Shown here: positions 1-6,632 of the stretch, one piece after another
How positions within the stretch are numbered: position 1 is the first letter of the stretch
Layout of the letters: the number at the start of each line of letters is the position of its first letter
Assembly (NCBI GenBank): GCA_937881155.1
Contig: CALGFI010000071.1
Location: forward strand, 1-7,351
From: an uncultured bacterium
GTDB lineage: Bacteria > Actinomycetota > UBA4738 > HRBIN12
Direction: 5' to 3'
DNA: 7,351 nt
Made by a program: the position numbers and the translations under genes
Notes under the pieces: model-generated
The model's database searches: none
Seen by the model: only the letters and a program-made list of their open reading frames with translations
Told to the model about the DNA's origin: nothing

Positions 1-330
1 GTGCGAAGGGCACACGTCCTCGCACGCTCGGCACGCGAGGCAGAGATCCATGAATCCGGCGAACGTGTCGTCGACGTTCGCCACACCCTCGTTCACCGCG
101 CGCATCGCGGCGATCCGGCCTCGTGGCGAGGCCGACTCCTCACCGGTCAGCCGGTACGTCGGGCAGTGCGGGAGGCACAGCCCGCACGCGACGCACGATG
201 CGAGATCCCCAGCCGCCGGCGCGTCATCCGCGAAGGGCCACCGGGGCTGGGCGCCCGGAAGTGGGCCGATGAACCGCGTGCCCTCCGGCATTTCCGCGCC
301 GAGCGCGGTTCGTTCGTTCCTCGTGTCCAT
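1..330 (-). CDS. glcF: Glycolate oxidase iron-sulfur subunit GlcF, N-terminal part (cut by left window edge)
   Basis: Reading the minus strand from ATG at 330 gives 110 codons with no stop, running off the window. Two 4Fe-4S binding motifs are plain: CVACGLCLPHCP (Cys 46, 49, 52, 56) and CLACRACEDVCP (Cys 97, 100, 103, 107). Their spacing matches the N-terminal di-cluster domain of GlcF, which passes electrons from the flavin subunits towards the quinone pool. Around 400 residues is usual for the family, so about three quarters, including the CCG-type C-terminal domains, is missing here. The start is set by an in-frame TAG four codons upstream; Met14 is a possible later start. No strong ribosome binding site is seen, only GTGGG, and a hairpin lies immediately before it. 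The gene follows ppc by 53 bases and completes the glcD-glcE-ppc-glcF cluster. Other CCG/4Fe-4S proteins such as LldE/LutA or GlpC share the fold, but glcD and glcE next door favour GlcF. Confidence 0.9.
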   Translation of the reverse strand, partial: MDTRNERTALGAEMPEGTRFIGPLPGAQPRWPFADDAPAAGDLASCVACGLCLPHCPTYRLTGEESASPRGRIAAMRAVNEGVANVDDTFAGFMDLCLACRACEDVCPSH

Positions 331-334
331 CCCA

Positions 335-356
335 CGGCGATGCTATCGCCGCATCG
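335..356 (-). promoter_or_regulatory. Two mutually exclusive RNA hairpins directly before glcF
   Basis: On the minus-strand transcript, CGGCGAT (351-345) pairs perfectly with ATCGCCG (341-335) around a three-base loop. The overlapping CGATGC (356-351) can instead pair with GCATCG (343-338) around a seven-base loop. The first hairpin ends four bases before the glcF ATG, so it covers the place of the ribosome binding site. There is no U-run, so it does not look like an intrinsic terminator. It could tune GlcF translation or mark an mRNA processing point. The pairing is seen; any role is inferred. Confidence 0.4.
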
Positions 357-383
357 ACACACGACCCGGGCGGACGCCGCCGC

Positions 384-3056
384 TCAGCCAGTGTTCTGCA
401 GACCCGCCGCGACGCCGTTGATCGTGATCTTCACCACTCGGTCGAGCCGTGCCTCGCGTTCGGCGTCGAGCTGACCCGCTCGAAGCTCGGCGAGGCATCG
501 CGCCTGGATGAACGAGAGCGCGTCGACGTACGGGTTGCGCAGGTCGATCGCCCGCCGGAGGATCGGCCGGCCGTCGAGCGGTCGGTCGTGTTCGGCGACT
601 GCGAGCACCATCCGCTCCGTCAGCGCGAACTCGCGCTCGATCTCTTCGGCCAGGTCGGGACGCCGGCCGAGTCCGAGGTAGAGCTGGGCCACGGGCAGGT
701 CGGCCTTGGCCAGGCTGAGCTCGGCGTTCTCGATGAACGAGTTGAAGAACCCCCACGTTCGGTGCATCTCGCGGAGCTCGCGCATGCCGCCGCGTTCGGA
801 CGCGACCGCCTGGAGCCCGCTGCCGAGGCCGAACCACCCCGGCAGGTTGCACCGGTTCTGCGTCCACGCGAACACCCACGGGATCGCGCGCAGCGCGTCG
901 AGGTCGTCGCCCGACGTACGCCGCGCCGGTCGCGAGCCGATCCGCAGGCCGCCGATCTCGTCGGCGGGCGTGACCATCGAGAAGAACGCCGCGAATCCGT
1001 CGCGTCCGACCAGCGAGCGGTAGGCGCGCTCCGACACCTCCGCGATGCGTGATCCCGTCGGCCCGAACCGTTCCCAGTGTGCTGTGGCTTCCTTCTCGTG
1101 CGTGGGCGTGGATGCGAGCAACACGGCGTTCGCGATCTGCTCGAGATGCCGGACGGCGATCCGCAGGTTGCCGTACCGGGCGAACGTGACCTCGCCTTGC
1201 TCCGTGATCTTGAACCGGCCGGCCACCGACGCCGCGGCCTGCCCCAGGATCGCGCGGTTCGCCGGGCCGCCGCCGCGACCGAGCGCGCCGCCTCGCCCGT
1301 GGAACAGGGTGAGCTCGACGTCGTTGCGCTCGGCCCACGCCGCCAGATCGGCCTGGGCCCGGTACAACGCGAGGTTCGCCGCGAACACGCCGACGTCTTT
1401 CGCGGAGTCCGAGTAGCCGAGCATCACCTCGAACCGGCGTGCGCGCTCGTCGAGACGCCGTCGCATGCCGGGCAGAGCGATCAGCTCATCGAGGACCGCC
1501 GTCGCGCGTTCCAGATCCGCGCGCGACTCGAACAGGGGGACGACGTGGATCGCCAGTGAGCCGTCGGGGACGGCGATCCGCGCGAGCGCGTAGACGCCCA
1601 CGACGTCGGTCACCGTGTGCGTGAAGCTCACGACGTACCGCCGGCAGGCATGAGGGCCGAAGCGCCGCTGGACGTCGGCCATCGCGCGGAACGTCTCCAG
1701 AACCTCACGCGTTCGCTCCGACGTCGTTTCCTCGCGAACCGCTGAGGCATCGAGCGCGTCGAGCGCCGTCGCGTCGTCTGCCACTTCCGGTACGAGCTCG
1801 TGAAGCGCCTCGGCGTGAACGTCGGCGTGCTGTCTCGTCTCCAGCTCCACGAGATGGAACCCGAACGTCTCCACCTGCCAGACGAGGTGCTGCAGCTCGC
1901 CGTACGCGAGTCGCACGGCACCCGACGCGACGAGCGAGTCCTGAACCAAACGAAGATCCGCGGCGAGGTCGTCCGGGCTCTCGTAGGCCCCCGCCCGACC
2001 GGTCCTCGTGGCCTGCAACCGCTCCGCGACGATCGACAGCTTCCGCCGGTGACTCGCCTCGCCGAACCGCAACGCGCGGCCGGCGAAATCCTGGAACGCG
2101 CGCTCGTCCTGCCGCAGCGACTCGGCAAGATCGTCCGACGGTGGAACGTGCCCGTCCGAGACGGTGATGGCTCGCCCGATCCGGCGCGTCGCCGTCTCCA
2201 GTCCGCGCACCACGTGGTCGGACGCGATCTCGGCCGCCGCGCGGGTCACGTCGGGCGTGACGTTCGGATTGCCGTCGCGATCGCCGCCGATCCAGCTTCC
2301 CCACCGGACGAAGGGACGAACGACCGGCGTGCGCTCGCCGCTGCCGCCGTCGCCGAGGAGGCCGTCGAGCTCGCGATACAGGATCGGCGTGGCGACGAAC
2401 AACGTCTGATCGAACAGCGCCATCGCCGCGCGGACCTCGTCGAGCGGATCCGGCGCGTGCGCTCTGAGCGGATCGGTTCGCCAGAGCGTCGTGATCTCTT
2501 CGAGCAGCCGGCGATCGGTCTCGGCCTCATCCGCCTTCGACGTACGCGGGTCGTCGAGCCGCTCGAGGAGGGCCGAGATCCGCCACAGCGCCTCGACCAC
2601 GGCGCGACGCCGCGCCTCGGTCGGGTGCGCGGTCAGCACCGGCGAGATCTCGAGCCGGCCGACGAGGTCCAGGAGTGTCGTCTCGCCGTCGCGTTCGCGC
2701 ACGGTCGCCACGGCAGCCGCGAGGGAGTCGTGCACGGGATCGTCGCCCCGGCCGCGCTGGCGAAGCGCTCGGACGCGGTGATGTTCCTCCGCCAGGTTGA
2801 CGAGCTGGAAGTAGATCGTGAACGCGCGCGCGACGCGCTCGGCTCGATGTGCGTCCATCGCCTCCACGAGCTCCAGGACATCGTGCCGGCGTTCGTTCGT
2901 CGGCTCGCGCCGGTGGGAGATCGTGGCGCGACGGAGCCGCTCGACGTCGGCGAGGAGTTCCGGGCCTTCCGCCTCCTCGATCACGCGTCCGAGGAGCGCG
3001 CCGAGGTGCTTGACCTCTCGGCGGAGCGGGGCCGGGACGTCGTCGTCCGAAGGCAT
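384..3056 (-). CDS. ppc: Phosphoenolpyruvate carboxylase (EC 4.1.1.31)
   Basis: The 890-residue protein is full length for bacterial PEP carboxylase (E. coli 883). It catalyses PEP + bicarbonate to oxaloacetate + phosphate in the cytosol, an anaplerotic step. Recognisable blocks in order are: TAHPTEA near 142-148 (catalytic His144), WIGGDRDGNPN near 255-265, MLGYSDSAKD near 545-554, LFHGRGGALGRGG near 584-596 (His586, Arg588, Arg594), IGSRPARR near 706-713, AIPWVFAWTQNR near 724-735 and the family's invariant C-terminal QNTG. Residues equivalent to the E. coli aspartate-inhibition site (R587, K773, R832, N881) appear as Arg594, Lys784, Arg840 and Asn888, so allosteric inhibition by aspartate is plausible. 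The ATG start places the N-terminal helix (LRREVKHLGALLG) in register with E. coli. The start lies 6 bases after the glcE stop with no strong ribosome binding site, suggesting translational coupling. Its position between glcE and glcF is unusual. No frameshift or lost catalytic residue is seen. Confidence 0.98.
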   Translation of the reverse strand: MPSDDDVPAPLRREVKHLGALLGRVIEEAEGPELLADVERLRRATISHRREPTNERRHDVLELVEAMDAHRAERVARAFTIYFQLVNLAEEHHRVRALRQRGRGDDPVHDSLAAAVATVRERDGETTLLDLVGRLEISPVLTAHPTEARRRAVVEALWRISALLERLDDPRTSKADEAETDRRLLEEITTLWRTDPLRAHAPDPLDEVRAAMALFDQTLFVATPILYRELDGLLGDGGSGERTPVVRPFVRWGSWIGGDRDGNPNVTPDVTRAAAEIASDHVVRGLETATRRIGRAITVSDGHVPPSDDLAESLRQDERAFQDFAGRALRFGEASHRRKLSIVAERLQATRTGRAGAYESPDDLAADLRLVQDSLVASGAVRLAYGELQHLVWQVETFGFHLVELETRQHADVHAEALHELVPEVADDATALDALDASAVREETTSERTREVLETFRAMADVQRRFGPHACRRYVVSFTHTVTDVVGVYALARIAVPDGSLAIHVVPLFESRADLERATAVLDELIALPGMRRRLDERARRFEVMLGYSDSAKDVGVFAANLALYRAQADLAAWAERNDVELTLFHGRGGALGRGGGPANRAILGQAAASVAGRFKITEQGEVTFARYGNLRIAVRHLEQIANAVLLASTPTHEKEATAHWERFGPTGSRIAEVSERAYRSLVGRDGFAAFFSMVTPADEIGGLRIGSRPARRTSGDDLDALRAIPWVFAWTQNRCNLPGWFGLGSGLQAVASERGGMRELREMHRTWGFFNSFIENAELSLAKADLPVAQLYLGLGRRPDLAEEIEREFALTERMVLAVAEHDRPLDGRPILRRAIDLRNPYVDALSFIQARCLAELRAGQLDAEREARLDRVVKITINGVAAGLQNTG

Positions 3057-3062
3057 CCCGTC

Positions 3063-4118
3063 TCAGACCCGGCCCCAACCCCGGCCGGGCGCCAGCACGC
3101 CGTTGGGATCGAACGCCGCCTTCAGCCGTCGCTGGACCTCCGGCGCGGGTATCCGATTGTCGCCGAGGCCGCCGGGCCCCCGGATCACCGGGGCGATCCC
3201 GCCGGCCTCGCGCACCCGCCGGCGAAGCGTGTCGAGCGGAGCGTCGGCGTGATCGAGACCCACCCAGGCGATCCCCACGCCGACGAGTGCGCTCCAGCGT
3301 TCGCCCTCGACGACGTCGCCGAGCCGCGACGGCGTGACCGCGACCTCCGACACGACCGGAGCGTCGTCCCAGAGGCTCGACATGGGGAACGGAGCATCGT
3401 CTGCCTCATCCACCGGTTCGGTGACGTCACGCGCGGCGCGCGACTGTTCGTCGACCTCGGCGGTCCAGCCCTCCAGTCGAAGCTCGACACCGTCCGGCGT
3501 GGCGATGATGCCGGCCGCCGCGGGCACCGCGTCGAGGAGCGCGGTAGCCATCGTCAGATCGCCGCGGAATCGCAGCGTCCGCCGGCGTTGTGGGAGCGGA
3601 CGCACCTTGAGCGCAACCTGCGCGATGACTCCGAGTGTGCCGAGCGAGCCGGAGAGGAGCTTGTGAACGTCGTAGCCGGTGACGTTCTTCACGGTCCGCG
3701 CGCCGCTCCGAACGAACCGGCCGTCGCCCGTCACGACCTCGGCCTCGAGCACCGTATCGCGGAGCGGCCCGAACTTGAGCCGTCGCGGGCTCGACGCCGA
3801 GCTCGCGACGAGTCCGCCGACCGTCGCGGCATCCGGCGCGTCGGCGGGCCACTCCTGTCCGCCGTCCGCCAGGAGACTCCGAAGCGTGCCGACCCGCATG
3901 CCGGCCTCGACGACGGCGATCATCTCGGCCGGCTCGTAGGCGACGAGCGAATCGAGCTGCGTCGTCCACAGCTCGCCGTCGACTTCGGAAGGGTTTCCCT
4001 TGTCGAGGTGCTGCCCGCCGCCGACGACGAGCATGCGTCGTCCTTCGGCGTTTGCCCGACGAACCTCTTCAACGAGGTCTCGCTTCGTTTGCGGGTGGAT
4101 CCGCGGAACGGTGGTCAC
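3063..4118 (-). CDS. glcE: Glycolate oxidase FAD-binding subunit GlcE
   Basis: The 351-residue product matches the usual length of GlcE (about 350). The N-terminal half is a PCMH-type FAD-binding domain (FAD_binding_4): VVGGGQHLDKG near 31-41, ATVGGLVA near 98-105, TVKNVTGYDVHKL near 142-154 and GSLGTLGVI near 157-165. The C-terminus ends with the family's FDPNGVLAPGR block near 336-346. GlcE partners with GlcD and GlcF in the glycolate oxidase complex and is required for its activity in E. coli. The GTG start shares four bases (GTGA) with the glcD stop, and a GAAGG ribosome binding site lies at 4128-4132, nine bases upstream, inside glcD. This overlap indicates co-translation with glcD. GlcE-like proteins lacking the GlcD C-terminal domain are distinctive, and with glcD adjacent the assignment is firm. 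Confidence 0.94.
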   Translation of the reverse strand: MTTVPRIHPQTKRDLVEEVRRANAEGRRMLVVGGGQHLDKGNPSEVDGELWTTQLDSLVAYEPAEMIAVVEAGMRVGTLRSLLADGGQEWPADAPDAATVGGLVASSASSPRRLKFGPLRDTVLEAEVVTGDGRFVRSGARTVKNVTGYDVHKLLSGSLGTLGVIAQVALKVRPLPQRRRTLRFRGDLTMATALLDAVPAAAGIIATPDGVELRLEGWTAEVDEQSRAARDVTEPVDEADDAPFPMSSLWDDAPVVSEVAVTPSRLGDVVEGERWSALVGVGIAWVGLDHADAPLDTLRRRVREAGGIAPVIRGPGGLGDNRIPAPEVQRRLKAAFDPNGVLAPGRGWGRV

Positions 4119-5578
4119 AGCCAGGCGCCTTCGGGAAGCTCGGCGGCAGCGCGCGCCGCGTCGTTACCGCGCGCCATGGCGAAGTCACCGCATCGAGCGC
4201 CGTCGGGAAGCACCTTCAGCGGGTTCATCCGGGCGTCGGGATCGAACGCCGAACGAACGCACGCCTGCGCCGAGAGATCCTCGGCGGTGAACACGAGGGG
4301 CATGAAGTCACGCTTCTCCAGACCGATGCCGTGCTCGCCGGAGAGCGCTCCGCCGGCATCGACGCAGAGCCTGACGATCTCCTCGCTCGCGGCGAGGACG
4401 CGCTCGAGCGTTCCCGGAACCGTCCGGTCGAACGAGAGCAACGGATGGAGGTTGCCGTCGCCCGCGTGGAACACGTTCGTCACGATGAGGTCGTGGCGCT
4501 CGGCGATGTCGTACACGCCGGCGAGGACGTCGACGAGCTTGGACCGCGGTACGACGCAGTCGTGGAGGTGGTAGTGCGGCGCGATCTGAGCGACCGCGCC
4601 GAACGCCGACTTCCGCCCCTTCCAGATCAGGGCACGTTCGGCCTCGTCCGCCGCGACGCGGATCGTTCGAACGCCATTGGCGCTCGCCGCCGACTCGACC
4701 GCGGCCGCCTGCTCCTCGACCGCGGCCTCCGTTCCGTCGACCTCGACGATGAGGATCGCGGCGGCGTCGGTCGGGTAGCCCGCGTGCGCGAACCGCTCGG
4801 CGGCGACGACGATCCCGTTGTCCATCATCTCGACGGCGGCCGGAACGACCCCGCTCGCGATGATCGCCGAGACCGTTGCGGCGCACTCGGCGACGGTCTC
4901 GAAGTCGAGCAGCATGGTCCGGACGGCCGGCGGCAGGGGCGTCAGCCGGACGCACACGGCGGCGACGACGCCGAGCGTTCCCTCCGACCCGACCATGACT
5001 GCCCGAAGGTCGTAGCCGGCCGTCTCGGGACCCTCGGAGCCGAGCCGCTCGACGTTGCCGTCGGGCAAGACGACGTCGAGCGCGAGGACGTGGTTCGACG
5101 TCACGCCGTACGCGAGGCAGTGCGGTCCGCCCGCGTTCGTGCTCACGTTCCCGCCGATCGAGGACGTTTGCTGCGACGACGGGTCGGGTGCGTAGGTGAA
5201 CCCGTACGGCCGGAGCGCGTTCGCCAGGTCGAGGTTCGCCAACCCCGGCTCCACCCACGCGAGGCGATCGGCCGGACGTACCTCGATGAGGTCGGTCATC
5301 TTCGACGTGACCACCACGAGCGCGTCGCCGATCGGCGTCGACCCGCCGGCGAGGCCGGTCCCCGAGCCGCGCGGCACGATCGGCAGGCCGTGCTCGCCGG
5401 CGATCCGAACGCACGCAACCACGTCCGGTAGTCGCCGGGGGAACGCCACGAGCGCGCATCCACCCTCGACGAGCGACGCGTCGCGCGCGTACAGACGGAG
5501 GGCGAGCGGATCGGAGAGGACCTCGGATTGACCGAGCGCATCCTCGAGTGCACGACGAGCTGCCTCGACGTCGGCCAT
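4115..5578 (-). CDS. glcD: Glycolate oxidase FAD-linked subunit GlcD
   Basis: The 487-residue protein (E. coli GlcD is 499) is the catalytic flavoprotein that oxidises glycolate, and often D-lactate, to the 2-oxo acid. FAD-binding PCMH domain blocks are PRGSGTGLAGG near 69-79, PDPSSQQTSSIGGNVS near 131-146 followed by NAGG, and GSEGTLG near 198-203. The C-terminal FAD-oxidase domain carries HAGDGNLHP near 371-379 and SGEHGIG near 413-419, the vanillyl-alcohol-oxidase-family active-site segments, and then an FDPDARMNPLK block near 445-455. The C-terminal tail after that block resembles the E. coli tail in length. The ATG is the only reasonable start, as an in-frame TGA lies four codons upstream. 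No convincing ribosome binding site precedes it, so a short-leader or leaderless mRNA is possible. It heads the glc cluster, 47 bases after the rhodanese gene. D-lactate or D-2-hydroxyacid dehydrogenases share this fold; the separate glcE and glcF make glycolate oxidase the best call. Confidence 0.96.
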   Translation of the reverse strand: MADVEAARRALEDALGQSEVLSDPLALRLYARDASLVEGGCALVAFPRRLPDVVACVRIAGEHGLPIVPRGSGTGLAGGSTPIGDALVVVTSKMTDLIEVRPADRLAWVEPGLANLDLANALRPYGFTYAPDPSSQQTSSIGGNVSTNAGGPHCLAYGVTSNHVLALDVVLPDGNVERLGSEGPETAGYDLRAVMVGSEGTLGVVAAVCVRLTPLPPAVRTMLLDFETVAECAATVSAIIASGVVPAAVEMMDNGIVVAAERFAHAGYPTDAAAILIVEVDGTEAAVEEQAAAVESAASANGVRTIRVAADEAERALIWKGRKSAFGAVAQIAPHYHLHDCVVPRSKLVDVLAGVYDIAERHDLIVTNVFHAGDGNLHPLLSFDRTVPGTLERVLAASEEIVRLCVDAGGALSGEHGIGLEKRDFMPLVFTAEDLSAQACVRSAFDPDARMNPLKVLPDGARCGDFAMARGNDAARAAAELPEGAWL

Positions 5579-5589
5579 GACGCACGGTC

Positions 5590-5618
5590 AGGCTAACGCG
5601 GTCCGTCGAGCGGTTGAA
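5590..5618 (-). promoter_or_regulatory. Possible promoter for the glcD-glcE-ppc-glcF cluster
   Basis: In the 47-base gap upstream of glcD, the minus strand has TTCAAC (5618-5613), a 17-base spacer and TAGCCT (5595-5590), a loose match to a sigma-70-type -35/-10 pair of the TANNNT kind common in high-GC bacteria. The -10 box ends eleven bases before the glcD ATG, so transcription would begin almost at the start codon. This fits the absence of a ribosome binding site. The match to consensus is weak. Confidence 0.28.
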
Positions 5619-5625
5619 CGCTGCG

Positions 5626-5994
5626 CTAGGCGACGCGGCCGGGCTGACCCTCGGGCGTCGACAGCGGTCGGCCCTCCGCCGCCCACTCCTCGAGCCCACC
5701 CTTCAGGTTGTGGGCCGTGAACCCCCGCGCCTGCAGCATCAGCGCGCCGAGCTCGCTGCGGTTGCCCGAACGACACACGACGACGGTTTCCTTCTTCGGA
5801 TCGAGCCGGTCGACGGCGCCGGCCAGGATCGAGTTCAGCGGGATGTGGATCGAGCCCTCGATGCGCCCCGCCTCCCACTCGTCGGGCTCACGGCAGTCGA
5901 CGATCTGCACCTCGTGGAGGCGCTCGGCGAGGCCGCTTGAGGTCGTGAGATCGCTCGTGGTGTCTCCACACACGTGAGGGAACGGGAAACGCAA
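5626..5994 (-). CDS. Single-domain rhodanese-like sulfurtransferase
   Basis: The 122-residue protein is one rhodanese domain. Visible blocks are VDCREPDEWEAGRIEGSIHIP near 32-52 (the CH2A-like N-terminal motif), VVVCRSGNRS near 71-80 with the expected active-site Cys74 and its six-residue loop, and NLKGGLEEW near 96-104. Such proteins (GlpE/PspE type) move sulfane sulfur as a cysteine persulfide; the physiological donor and acceptor cannot be told from sequence. No signal peptide or membrane segment is visible, so it is probably cytosolic. The start is uncertain: TTG at 5994 is the longest form, GTG at codon 8 (5973) is an alternative, and neither has a clear ribosome binding site. It lies 25 bases after the macro-domain gene and 47 before glcD, all on the same strand, so it may share a transcript with either. 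Confidence 0.93.
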   Translation of the reverse strand: MRFPFPHVCGDTTSDLTTSSGLAERLHEVQIVDCREPDEWEAGRIEGSIHIPLNSILAGAVDRLDPKKETVVVCRSGNRSELGALMLQARGFTAHNLKGGLEEWAAEGRPLSTPEGQPGRVA

Positions 5995-6019
5995 TGCTAG
6001 CAGCGCGTCCGCGTACGAC

Positions 6020-6538
6020 TCACTCGCCGAGGGCGCGATGGAACGCGTCGAAGGCTTCGTCGTCGAACAGCACGAAGCGAACCTCGTCCACAGATGTGCG
6101 CGCGCCGCGCACCGCGTGGATCGCCACGGATGCTGCCTCCTCGACCGGGTACCCGAACACGCCCGTGGAGATCGCGGGGAACGCCACGGTCTTCGCGCCG
6201 AGCTCGTCGGCGACGCGCAACGCCTCCAGGTGGCAGGCCTCGAGCAGCCGCGCCGGTTCGTCCACGCGGTCGTAGACGGGCCCCACGGTATGGATCACCC
6301 ACCCCGCCGGCAGCTCACCCGCTGTCGTCGCCACCGCCTGCCCGGTCGGAAGACCGTCCTGGAAGCGCGTCCGCCGGACCTCTTTGCACGCCTCGAGGAT
6401 CGCCGGGCCGCCTTTGCGGTGGATCGCGCCGTCGACGCCACCGCCTCCGAGCAGGGACGAATTCGCCGCGTTCACCACGGCGTCGACGTGCTGTTCGGTG
6501 ATGTCGCCGCGCGCGAGCGTGATCCGCGGAGCCACCAC
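6020..6538 (-). CDS. Macro-domain O-acetyl-ADP-ribose deacetylase / ADP-ribosyl hydrolase (YmdB/MacroD type)
   Basis: This 172-residue protein is a stand-alone macro domain close in length to E. coli YmdB (177). The ADP-ribose binding blocks are GDIT at 11-14, VVNAANSSLLGGGGVDGAIH at 21-40 (Asn26 and Asp36 correspond to the YmdB catalytic Asn25 and Asp35), HTVGPVY near 83-89 and AFPAISTGVFGYP near 119-131. Family members remove acetyl from O-acetyl-ADP-ribose and mono-ADP-ribose from acidic residues; YmdB also modulates RNase III in E. coli, which should not be assumed here. Phe128 stands where YmdB has a Tyr, as in human MACROD1. The start is GTG at 6538, the first of two tandem GTG codons, with a GGAGG at 6549-6553 ten bases upstream. 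It is the first minus-strand gene after the divergent intergenic region and may head the transcript that includes the rhodanese gene. Confidence 0.95.
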   Translation of the reverse strand: MVAPRITLARGDITEQHVDAVVNAANSSLLGGGGVDGAIHRKGGPAILEACKEVRRTRFQDGLPTGQAVATTAGELPAGWVIHTVGPVYDRVDEPARLLEACHLEALRVADELGAKTVAFPAISTGVFGYPVEEAASVAIHAVRGARTSVDEVRFVLFDDEAFDAFHRALGE

Positions 6539-6548
6539 GTCAGCGTAG

Positions 6549-6553
6549 CCTCC
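6549..6553 (-). promoter_or_regulatory. Ribosome binding site of the macro-domain gene
   Basis: GGAGG on the minus strand lies ten bases before the GTG at 6538 and thirteen before the second in-frame GTG. This favours the first GTG as start and is the clearest ribosome binding site among the leftward genes. Confidence 0.65.
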
Positions 6554-6567
6554 GCCGAGCCACCGGT

Positions 6568-6597
6568 TCGACCTGGGAACGCCACCTGCGGTTCAAT
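6568..6597 (+). promoter_or_regulatory. Possible promoter of the sugar ABC transporter ATPase gene
   Basis: TCGACC (6568-6573) and TTCAAT (6592-6597) are separated by 18 bases, each matching four of six consensus positions of a sigma-70 promoter. Transcription would start near 6604, leaving a leader of about 30 bases with a strong ribosome binding site. This lies in the 97-base divergent region shared with the macro-domain gene. I did not find an equally good pair for the leftward direction. Confidence 0.3.
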
Positions 6598-6612
6598 ACG
6601 GGTACCTGAACC
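6590..6612. promoter_or_regulatory. Inverted repeat, possible repressor operator
   Basis: GGTTCA (6590-6595) and TGAACC (6607-6612) form perfect six-base arms around eleven bases. The core GGTTC/GAACC recurs at 6565-6569 and 6613-6617, giving four copies within 53 bases. The repeat overlaps the candidate -10 box and start point of the ABC transporter gene, where a repressor would act. Sugar importers are commonly controlled by local regulators, but none is in the window. Confidence 0.35.
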
Positions 6613-6625
6613 GAACCAAGGACAC

Positions 6626-6632
6626 GGAGGGA
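6626..6632 (+). promoter_or_regulatory. Ribosome binding site of the sugar ABC transporter ATPase gene
   Basis: GGAGGGA is a strong Shine-Dalgarno match; its GGAGG core ends five bases before the GTG at 6636. This decides for GTG 6636 over the in-frame ATG five codons later at 6651. Confidence 0.8.

Noticed and set aside
335..351. Intrinsic terminator between ppc and glcF
   Set aside because: The stem is good, but no U-run follows on the minus-strand transcript and the next gene begins four bases later, so termination is unlikely.
343..1338. A 331-codon minus-strand frame overlapping the 3' part of ppc
   Set aside because: It is an out-of-frame reading of ppc; the Arg/Ala/Gly-rich product has no recognisable motif, while the ppc frame carries the conserved C-terminal blocks.
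384..3056. A recent insertion of ppc into the operon by a mobile element
   Set aside because: No terminal inverted repeats, target duplications or transposase remnants are visible at either end, and base composition looks like that of its neighbours.
1800..4574. A 924-codon open frame on the plus strand lying antisense across ppc, glcE and glcD
   Set aside because: It spans three clearly coding genes on the other strand, its translation is Arg-rich low-complexity sequence with no domain I recognise, and long antisense frames are expected in GC-rich coding DNA.
4052..5431. A 459-codon plus-strand frame antisense to glcD
   Set aside because: GlcD on the opposite strand has all family motifs; the antisense product is rich in Arg, Asp and Val, as expected of a mirrored GC-rich frame.
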